Positions 56,118 through 64,000 of a DNA stretch of 64,000 nt are shown here, one piece after another. This stretch comes from Coenobita brevimanus. Taxonomy: Eukaryota > Arthropoda > Malacostraca > Decapoda > Coenobitidae. The stretch lies in contig CM064691.1 of assembly GCA_032717465.1 (NCBI GenBank), forward strand, positions 2,138,315-2,202,314. Direction: 5' to 3'. The notes below the pieces were generated by a model. It was not told the origin of the DNA and did not search any database. It saw only the letters and a list, made by a program, of their open reading frames with translations. The position numbers and the translations under genes are program-made. The number at the start of each line of letters is the position of its first letter. The first letter of the stretch is position 1.

Positions 56118-56995
56118 TGTATATGCAGCAGATTTAAGAAACACCCGAGATCAGAAACACATAAAACTTTCGCGGGTTTGTTTACAGCTCAACTGGCTAA
56201 CATCGTGAAGATATTTAGCGGTTTAGCAATTTAAGTTTAGCATCTGCACTATTCCAGCAAGCTAACGTACATGATCACTGGTGAACTGTCTGCTAACCTT
56301 CTGAAAGGCAATCATGACCACTTTGCTTGCCATCCATTCACTAACGAGCAAAGCAATCATACTGGAGAGATGCTGGCTAGTGAAACTGCCAAGTCATCAA
56401 AACAGACTTTCGTCACGTATGGAAATACAGTAACCCTAATTAGGTCAGTTACTTTTGTGACATTTTGTGAGTGTATATATGCAGCAGATATTGAAACACG
56501 CAAGTTCAAAAACACAAAGCATTCAAGGTTTGTTTTCAGCTCAACTGGCCAATACCGTCAAGGGGTTTAGCGGTTTAGCAACTTAGCAGTTTAGTGTCTA
56601 GCGTACACCCTACTCTAGCAAGCTAACGTGCTCACTGGTGAACTGTCTGCTAACCTTCTGAAAGGCAATCATGACCACTTTGCTTGCCATCCATTCACTA
56701 ACTAGCAAAGCAATCATGCTGGAGAGATGCTGGCTAGTGAAACTGCCAAGTCATCAAAACAGACTTTCGTCACGTATGGAAATTCAGTAACCCTAATTAG
56801 GTCAGTTACTTTTGTGACATTTTGTGAGTGTATATATGCAGCAGATATTAAAACATGCAAGTTCAAGAACACAAAGCATTCACGGGATTGTTTTCAGCTC
56901 AACTGGCCAATACCGTCAAGGGGTTTAGCGGTTTAGCAACTTAGCAGTTTAGTGTCTAGCGTACACCCTACTCTAGCAAGCTAACGAAGTTACAG
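56117..56995 (+). repeat. ~355-bp tandem repeat, 2.5 copies
   Basis: GTGTATAT-GCAGCAGAT at 56117, 56471 and 56828 marks unit starts (354 and 357 bp). Copies 2 and 3 are nearly identical; copy 1 is more diverged. An open frame (56271-56570) appears in the first two units in the same phase, but the second has a TAG, so coding function is unlikely. Confidence 0.9.
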
Positions 56996-57273
56996 CTTCA
57001 CTTTTTCAGCCAAGTGAAGTACTTTAGCAATGTCTATGCAACTCAGGGCACACCCAATTACAGTATTTTGTTATGGAAATAGGATAAAATTCACTGAGTA
57101 GCATAACTGATGCAATATCTGAAATAGCAGTGCCTGACGGGCATTCATATCAGCGTTCGCCATTTCTGCTGTATTCTTAGCAGACGAAGCGATCAGAATG
57201 ATTGACAACGTTCACTCTCTGCATCTCTGCTGCCTAAGCAAAGCTCTCATGATCGGCAATGGGGATCATTTAG

Positions 57274-57351
57274 ACCGTAACGTCCAAATTTGTTAGGTTA
57301 GGTCAGGTTAGGTTAGGTTGTAAAATCGTTTGCCATTTTGGACGTTACGGC
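57274..57351. repeat. Interstitial TTAGG run inside a hairpin
   Basis: 57294-57320 reads TTAGG TTAGG TCAGG TTAGG TTAGG TT. It is flanked by inverted sequences: ACCGTAACGTCCAAAT at 57275-57290 and ATTTTGGACGTTACGG at 57336-57351. Confidence 0.8.
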
Positions 57352-58068
57352 CGAAACGACCAGAATCCTAAGGTGTTGGTGAGAGTTTGGTGTGGGTGTA
57401 GTTAAGGAAGTAGAAGTGGGAAGAGTCAGGCTAGGGAACTGATAATCCACTTATTATAATCCCTTCAGCCCAGCAATGTATTTTATAGGGTAGTTTATTC
57501 ATGCTCGCCATATGATTTTATTCAGTTCAGGAAACATATACTGAGGAGGCTAATGTGGGCTGTATCAAATGCCCCAAGTCTGAATATCGCCTGTGCTCAG
57601 TTAAAACGATTGCCAAGTTAAAATCGTATGAAGTGTGGTATAAGCAATTCAATGGATGGTACTGAGGACCATTTACTGTATGAAAGTGACAGTGAAACAG
57701 TGATGATGACCGTGGTGATGACTTCCAGTGATGCTTCAGGACTCGGGGGAAGTAGTGATGAATTCTCAGGATTTGAAGACGGGTGAAATTTTCACCATGT
57801 CAGTAATATGAAGTGAATATAGGTTTTAGGTGATCATGACAGATGCAGCCATGGAAAATTTAGGATCAATGGTGCTGTACACCTTTAGCGTTGCACTGAT
57901 GATGTTTGGATGAATAAATTGTTTGAGATGTTTCATGTCCTTAGGTGATGATATTTATATTGAACAACCAAATACATTTTGATGTTTTTGGCATATAATA
58001 AAGCCACTGGGTACTCCAAAACGGACTGATGTAAATGTTTCAGAGGTGAGCGAATGTTGCATGTGGTG

Positions 58069-58070
58069 TG

Positions 58071-58100
<30 letters not shown>
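58069..58100. repeat. (GT)n microsatellite
   Basis: About 15 TG units immediately before the 187-bp array. Confidence 0.95.
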
Positions 58101-58101
<1 letters not shown>

Positions 58102-58680
58102 ACCATAGCGACTAGGAGGCAGCAGTGTTAAGACCAAAAATGGATGTTTTCACAGTACTCGAATGTTTTGAGATGGATGTCTGTTTTTAGCAAATTCTGG
58201 TAAGAGAAATATGCATTTTTAATTGTTGATGCTGCAAGGAAAACAGCTGACAGTAAGGGAGTGATACTGGGAGAAGAGGTTTGAGCCAGTTGTCTAGCGC
58301 TTGGGATGCAGCAGTGTTGCTAAGAGATAGTTTCACCATTCTCGACATGTTTTGAGATGAATGTCTGTTTTTAGTAAATTGTGATCAGTGAAGAACGTAT
58401 TTTAAACTGTTGATGCTGCAAGGGAAACATCGCTGACAGTGAGGAAGTGATACTGAGAGGAAGGGGTAGAGACTGCTGTCTAGCGACTGGGAGGCAGCAG
58501 TGTTACTAAGGTGTAACAATGGATGTTTTCACCATAGTATGTTTTGAAATGAATGTTTATAGTAAATTATGATCAGTGAAGCATACATTTTTAATTGTTG
58601 ATGCTGCAAGGCAAACATAGGTGACAGTGAAGGAGTGATACTGAGAGAAGAGAGTAAAAACAGCTGTCTATCCTGTTCCC
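58101..58680 (+). repeat. ~187-bp tandem repeat, three copies
   Basis: GCAGCAGTGTT at 58119, 58308 and 58494 gives periods of 189 and 186 bp. Each unit also has GTTGATGCTGCAAGG and GTGATACTG-GAG. Copies differ at many positions, so the array is old. No coding frame. Confidence 0.85.
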
Positions 58681-59059
58681 AAGCAGACTTGCTATATTGA
58701 ACTTTGGTTGTAAAACATTGTCATTTGTGTATTTGCAAGTGCTACCTTTTTATATTATTTGTGGAGGTAATTACAGGTTAGTTAGAGTGCATGATTAATG
58801 ATGGTGGTCGTCTGATATTGTGCTTGAGTCAAGGCAATGTGAGGAAATTCCGTAACAGGTGTGGAATATGACGGGGTTCTTTTAGGATAAATGAACTGAT
58901 GTGAACATTCATTGTATTTTATGTTTTCGTCAGTGAATGAAAGAATAGAGTTTATTGACTTCATTTGTGGTTTTAAATTCATAAAATATTAAAAACAGTG
59001 TTTAGATCAGTTTACTGATACATTTTTATCAACAAAGTTGAGATGGCCTCGTGGTTTGA

Positions 59060-59340
59060 AGTCACGTTTTGTTAAGACGGGGTTTTGTTTTCTCTTTTCC
59101 TGTATCATTCTTTGTACATAAAAGAAGAAACTAAAGGATGATGAGCAGTACTGAATAGATTCTGAAAGGTGAGTGTTGTATCTAAGTGATAGTGGCTCAT
59201 ATCAGTCACTTTTTGTCAAGAAGGGGCATTGTTTTCTTTTCCTGTACCATTCTTTGTATATAAAAAAAGAAACCAAAGGCTGATGATCAGTAATGAATAG
59301 ATTCTGAAAGGTGAGTGTGTATCTGTGTGGTAATGGCTCT
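59060..59340 (+). repeat. ~141-bp tandem repeat, about two copies
   Basis: TGAATAGATTCTGAAAGGTG at 59152 and 59293; TTTTCCTGTA-CATTCTTTGT in both units. Confidence 0.85.
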
Positions 59341-59501
59341 TATCAAGAAACCTTACTGCAGTCTTGGTTGGGGCAAACTTTTTTTTCACAAAACTGCCCT
59401 GCCAGAATTAGGGTGCGTCTTTCACAATGCTGCGTCTTACATGCCGCGAAATACGGTACTCATATACAGTATATACAGTATATATATATATATATATATA
59501 T

Positions 59502-59535
59502 ATCAGTAACTCTCAATTTCTTGAGAGTTACTGAT
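59502..59535. other. Perfect 15-bp hairpin beside the LINE
   Basis: ATCAGTAACTCTCAA, loop TTTC, then TTGAGAGTTACTGAT. It lies between a (TA)n tract and the 5' truncation point of LINE family 1. Confidence 0.85.
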
Positions 59536-61830
59536 GTAACATGCGGCTGGACAAGAGGGCCACCAAGACATAAAGTAACTTGGTGGTGGGATGAGGGTGT
59601 AGAAGCTGCAATTAAGGAGAAAAGAAGGCTTTTCCAGGAATGGAAGAAGGGTGGTAGCAAAGAGGAATATTTGGCTGCCAAGCGTAGGGCTAGAAGAGAG
59701 GTATACAGGGCAAAGTCTGAGTCACAGAGACAATTACTTGATAACCTAAATCATGGGGAAAGGAAAAATATATTTAGGGTGGCAGGTCAGGTGAAGAGGG
59801 ATAATCGGGATATCATAGGTGAGCAGTGTGTGAAGAATGATGAAGGAAGGGTAGTGGTGAACAGTGAGGATATTAAAGATGCATGGGGAGAGCATTATAA
59901 CTGGTTGTTGAATGAGGAGTTTGACTGGGACAGGGAAGGTTTGGAGCCAGCAGATCCAGTGTCTGGCCCTTGGCCTTTGACTGATACTGCTATTGTGAGT
60001 GAGGCAATAGGCAGGATGAAGACTGGGAAGGCAGCAGGTGTGTCTGGGTTGACTGCCAAAATGTTGAAAGCCTTAGGCGATATAGGGGTGAGGTCAGTCA
60101 CTGACCTGATATATAGGATTATTTATGAGTGTGTTGTCCCAGATGATTGGCTGAAGATTGTAATTGTTTTTTTTTTTTTTTTTCCCCCCCCCACTGCCAG
60201 ACGCCATGTATCCCAAACGGGGTGGTCAAGGGCTTAGAGTTAATTGTTTTACAGGGAGGGGCACTAATCCTCCACCAACCCACTTGACACGTAGGGAGAA
60301 AAAGTGTAATTGTAAATGTGTATAAAGGGAAGGGTGATGCCCTGGAAAGAGGAAATTATAGAGGTATAAAGCTTTTAGATCAGATAATGAAGGTAATGGA
60401 GAGAGTTTTAGAAGGTATGATTAGAGAAAGAGTGAATATTGATGAGATGCAGTTTGGGTTTGTGCCAGGTAGGGGGACCACTGATGCCATATTCACTGTT
60501 CGACAGCTTCAGGAAAAATATATTGGTAGGAGAAGGGATCTTTATTTTGTTTTTATTGATTTGGAAAAGGCCTTTGACAGAGTCCCTAGAGAGGTGGTGA
60601 AGTGGGCAATGAGAAAGCTTGGCTTGGAGGAGTGGCTGGTTAGGGTGGTTATGGCCATGTATGTGGGTGCTCACACCCAGGTGAGAGTGAATGGAGATTT
60701 GAGTGATGAGTTTTCTGTGAATGTTGGTGTGCATCAGGGGTCAGTCTTGAGTCCTATGTTGTTTATCATGGTACTTGAAGCCCTTTCACATGACTTTAGA
60801 AACGGACTCCCGAGGGCGTTGTTGTATGCTGATGATTTGGTGTTGATTGCAGAGCATGAAAGGGAGGCGGAGGAAAGGTTTAGGAAGTGGAGAGATGGTA
60901 TGGGGCAAAAGGGTTTAAGGGTAAATGCAGATAAAACAAAAGTGATGATATCAAGGGTTGGTGGCGGTACTGTCAAAGACTAGGGAGAGTGGCCATGTAC
61001 AGTTTGCCACAAGGGCGTGGGAAGTAATTCCATCTTGTGCGGTTTTTGTGATAAATGGGTGCACAAGAGATGTAGTGGTATCAGAGGTAGACTGCGAGAT
61101 AATGCTGATTTTTTTTGTACGGCGTGCCGGGGTGAGCAGGTGGAGATTGTCAGACGTGAAAGGATTGAACTTGCTGGTGAATCTCTTGAGTGTGTGGAAG
61201 AGTTTTGTTATTTGGGAGACATGTTGTGTGCTGGAGGTGGGGCTGGAGCTAGCTCTGTGGCTAGGGTGAGAAGTGGTTGGAAGAAGTTCAGGGAGCTATT
61301 GCATCGCCTGACATTGAGAGGGCTCTCCCTACGTGCTAAGGGGTCTTTGTATGCAGCATGTGTTAGGAGTGTAATGCTGTATGGCAGTGAGACCTGGGCA
61401 GTGAAGGAGGAAGATATTTGCCGGCTCAGACGTACAGAAATGACAATGATTAGGAGGATGTACAGTGCGTCCCTGCGTCCAAGGCCTGGAGGGCTGAGTT
61501 TACAATGGAAGAGTTGAGAGGTAGGATGGGACTGGAGTGTATTGGTGTTGTGATGAGGAGAGGCAGATTGAGGTGGTTTGGACATGTGGAGAGGATGGGG
61601 GATGATAATTGGGTGAGGAAGGTGAGAAGTGTTAATACTGGGGGTGGGGTTATGAGGGGCAGACCGAGAAAGACATGGGATGAGGTCTTTAAGTGTGACC
61701 TTAAGGTTAAGGGACTGAACAGGGAGGCTGCAATGGATAGTGCAGCGTGGAGAGCCGACATTAGGTGACCAAGGTCGACACATGCAAGCATGTTGGAGCC
61801 TTTAAAAACGAAAACGAAAAACAAATATAT
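59536..61830 (+). pseudogene. LINE family 1, best copy: RT plus PHD-like finger
   Basis: Plus strand. First part open through TWWWDEGVEAAIKEKRRL, RREVYRAKSESQRQLLDN, LLNEEFDWDREGLEPAD, VSGLTAKMLKALGDI and VVPDDWLKIV, then a SINE insert (60167-60304). RT resumes at 60318: MYKGKGDALERGNYRGIKLL, FGFVPGRGTTDAIF, motif A FIDLEKAFDRVPREVV, NVGVHQGSVLSPM, LLYADDLVLI (YADD at 60825-60836). After GGTVKD comes one TAG, then in the same frame the finger C-x2-C-x9-C-x2-C-x4-H-x2-C-x14-C-x2-C (60996-61128), YLGDMLCAG, YGSETWAVKEEDICRLR. A frameshift near 61500 precedes [19 protein letters not shown]. The 3' end is CATGCAAGCATGTTGGAGCC and an A-rich tail. The endonuclease is missing (5' truncated). Confidence 0.9.
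60167..60304 (-). repeat. SINE family A insertion with poly(A) tail and target-site duplication
   Basis: TGTAATTG at 60159-60166 and again at 60305-60312. Between them are poly(T) and poly(C), CACTGCCAGACGCCATGTAT, GGGGTGGTCAAGG, and the SINE segment AATCCTCCACCAACCCACTT up to ACACGTAGGG; the rest of the SINE is 5'-truncated. On the minus strand this is a SINE 3' end followed by a poly(A) tail. Confidence 0.88.
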
Positions 61831-61837
61831 ATATATA

Positions 61838-64000
61838 CAGTAATCATTCCAATATCCGACGTAATAGAGCCATAGGTAGGTCCAGATAATGGTTCTGTCC
61901 GGATATTGGGCCCCAGCTTATGGACTTGTACTTATGGACCCTAACTCAGAGAAAAACCTATACAACTCCCTCTGGACATGCATAGCACCTATTTAAGACC
62001 CAAATCACACCAATAAGGCACATAAATGACTGAAATAAATGCAAAAGAAACATAAAATGAGGGTTTAGAAGTATGTTCATACATTAATAAACATTCTGGT
62101 GACTGGCTCCTGGACTGGTACTTATGGACCCTAACCTAGCCTAACTCAAAAAAACACCTTCCTACTGCACATGCATAGCTCCTAACACCCTATTCACACC
62201 AATAAAGGACATTAAAGAGTGAAATGAGGTAAGTATAGTATGGAAAAAAGTACAGTATGAAACATTCTGCCTACTTATGGCAAGTCCATGGCACCTCGAT
62301 GAATAACCGCCTCCTCTCGGACTCTGACAGTAAGAAGGATTTCCTGAAGCACTTGCAGTACACTGTTCCTGAAGTCTTGCACTGAACTTAGTCAATCGCA
62401 CACAGAAGTCCGTTCTCTTCACAGTGTGCACTCTTGTCTAACTAATGCTCCATTGTAACTTACTAAGTGTTGCACTTTAACTTTTCCCACTCTTATAATT
62501 TTCCAAAGCCAAAACAAACAAGTCTATGTACGTTAAATTTTTTTCCAATTGAGTCTTTTCTCTCACAACTGTAAATCCTTAACACAACACACTGTTTTTT
62601 TCACTGCACAACACTCTAAATTCCCGTGTGGTCTAGTGGAGAAGTTCTTGCTGTTTATTCACTGGCAGAGTCCAAGAGTATCACTGGCAGGTGACCTGGG
62701 GTGCATCGCTGGGTCGTGGTCATGGCGTACCCACTGCAGACGACTCTGAAGACAGCCGCAAACTCACATCGAGCGGTGACTCCACCGTGGCTGATGTGTT
62801 GGGCTGTGGCTCGGAGCATGAGGGCCTGTCTTGGGGAGGCAACGGAGTGGAGCCAGGGCTGGGCACAGCGGGGGTCATGGGTCTGAAGAAACTATCAATG
62901 GCTGATTGATGCAATGACCGACGATTCCGATGATTGATGATGTGCTGCCTGAAAGCACGCACTTCCTCCACGAGTCCCAAGGGCCCCATCTCCCTGTCGC
63001 AGTCCGGGTGTTCCAGGTAGTCTAGGACAAACTCTAGATGTTCCCGGAGTGCGCTCAGCTTGGGGATGGCTGGAGTAGTGTCCTGCTGAAAGGAGTCTGC
63101 ATCATCGTCACCATCATCGTCGGAATCTTCAAGTTCGGTACTGACACCTGCAAATGAAGACGCGATCTCGACATCAGACAACGTCTGATACCCAGGATTG
63201 CCCTCGTCGTCATCCAACCACTCACGAACATCGTCCACATCTACATCGAGCTGTGCGTACGTAGCTGTGCATGGAAGTCATCCACGTCAAATCCTAGAAA
63301 ATCGTATTCCACATCCGTTCCGAGAAGCAGACGAGACCAACCATTTTCCAGAGTCTTCACAGGGACTTCCTTCCATGTACTAGCCCAATTGTACAGCGCA
63401 GACTTGATGTTGTAGCGGTGAAGGTTTTCCAAAGTCCGCTTACCTCGTGTGTCCCGTCCCTTTCTGCGCTCGTCCTCGTCCTCGAGAACAACCATCACCT
63501 CGTCCAGGAACTTCCGACGGTATAGGCGCTTTGTTGCCACGATCACTCCTTGGTCCATTGGTTGGATGAGAGCAGTCGTATTAGGTGGAAGAAATATGCA
63601 CCTAATACGGCCATTTTGAGCAACCAAGTCCTTGTCGCACGGGTGGGCAGGTGCATTGTTGAGGAGAAGGAGGGCCTTTACCTGGTCGCGCGGGATTCCC
63701 AGTGTCTTCGTCTGGTAATGGATGACCTCCATGACGAAGTGGTGGTGGAACCAGTCTATGAAGATCACAGCTATGAACCATGCCTTCAAAGAATGGTACC
63801 AGACGACAGGAAGGACATCCATCACCCCACGAAGGCACCGAGGCTGCTCTGCGCGGCCAACAACAACGGGCGTACCCCGGTGCATGCTGTTAGCATTGGC
63901 ACAACACAAAGCAGATATCCGTTCCTTGGAGAGCTTGCGGCCAGGTACACGCTTCTCCGTCTCCTCGGCTAGAGTGTTCGTTGGCACCGAGCGATAGAAT
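61838..64000 (-). mobile_element. Tigger-like transposon, right part (continues past window)
   Basis: Terminus CAGTAATCATTCCAATATCC after TA at 61836. The transposase reads toward it from beyond 64000. The 3' non-coding part (61860-62700) matches the non-autonomous element 54346-55631. The other terminus is outside the window. Confidence 0.85.
62720..63987 (-). pseudogene. Tigger-like (DDE_1) transposase, C-terminal part, frameshifted
   Basis: Minus strand from 63987: ERISALCCANANSMHRGTPV, GVMDVLPVVWYHSLKAW, FHHHFVMEVIHYQTKTLGIP, then KALLLLNNAPAHPCDKDLV, where the second catalytic Asp of the usual L-D-N-A-P-A-H is Asn. Then IRCIFLPPNTTALIQPMDQG with the third acidic residue of DDE_1 (MDQG). 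The frame breaks near 63240, and another frame (63238 to 62720) continues with an acidic C-terminus (EWLDDDEGNPGYQTLSD, DSDDDGDDDADSF) and a Pro/Ser-rich tail. The D-to-N change and the frameshift make it inactive. The N-terminal CENP-B-like DNA-binding half lies beyond 64000. Confidence 0.88.

Larger units (their letters stand above)
55629..59456. mobile_element. 3.8-kb TIR element filled with tandem repeats
   Basis: Left end TA then CCGTATTTCGCGGCATATAA (55629); right end, opposite strand, CCGTATTTCGCGGCATGTAA (ending 59456) then TA. The inverted repeats are ~26 bp with one mismatch. Inside are a GATA-tailed SINE, a ~355-bp tandem array, a (TTAGG)n-like run in a hairpin, a ~187-bp array and a ~141-bp array. 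No transposase is seen. The TA flanks suggest a TA-targeting superfamily, but the left flank is shared with the end of the Tigger-like element. It is possible the two ends belong to separate insertions. Confidence 0.6.

Noticed and set aside
56271..56936. Protein-coding gene in the 355-bp repeats
   Set aside because: The frame follows the tandem unit; the second unit has a TAG and no domain or splice signals support it.

Overview
Eukaryotic genomic DNA, most likely from an arthropod and plausibly a decapod crustacean. The reasons are GT-AG split exons, very long (TA)n and (GATA)n microsatellites, dense LINE/SINE/TIR-transposon debris, a short interstitial run of the arthropod telomere motif TTAGG, and RTE-like and Jockey-like LINE families of a kind common in crustacean genomes. 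The taxonomic call is inference. Nothing bacterial (operons, CRISPR, ribosome binding sites) is present.

The only host coding sequence I can support is a set of minus-strand exons: 50747-50903, 34305-34595, 25466-26024, 8235-8560 and 4472-4595, with a possible last exon and poly(A) signal at 3046-3246 and 2944-2979. The first five have pyrimidine-rich acceptors, good GT donors and mutually compatible phases (0-0, 0-0, 1-1, 0-0). They therefore look like one large gene crossing at least 46 kb, whose introns hold nearly everything else. I do not recognise the protein.

Layout from left to right. 0.1-2.5 kb: Jockey-like LINE. 2.6-9.1 kb: exons, LINE fragments, and a TTAA-flanked piggyBac-like MITE inserted in a LINE. 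9.4-14.3 kb: pogo/Tigger-type TIR element with a nested SINE, then a LINE with another nested SINE. 14.4-20.3 kb: Ty3-type LTR element with both ~1 kb LTRs, lacking reverse transcriptase, and carrying five 109-bp repeats. 20.4-21.8 kb: Tc1-like transposon. 22.5-24.3 kb: large foldback element built from nested palindromes. 24.8-34.1 kb: SINEs, exon, LINE copies, and a palindromic SINE pair. 34.3-38.2 kb: exon and mixed fragments. 38.3-42.6 kb: second Ty3/gypsy element (gag-pro-RT-RH, integrase mostly deleted, possible spliced env-like start). 42.6-50.0 kb: LINEs plus two more TTAA-flanked elements. 50.7-52.5 kb: exon and SINEs. 53.0-54.3 kb: second Tc1-like transposon. 54.3-55.6 kb: non-autonomous Tigger-like element. 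55.6-59.5 kb: 3.8-kb TIR element filled with tandem repeats. 59.5-61.8 kb: best copy of a LINE whose reverse transcriptase is followed by a PHD-like C4HC3 finger. 61.8-64.0 kb: Tigger-like transposase running off the edge.

The main biological story is mobile-element ecology. One SINE family ends in the same tail as a resident LINE family, and its central core also occurs joined to a different, tRNA-like head. LINEs, SINEs and TTAA elements are nested so cleanly that in two places removing the insert plus one target-site copy rejoins the interrupted element.
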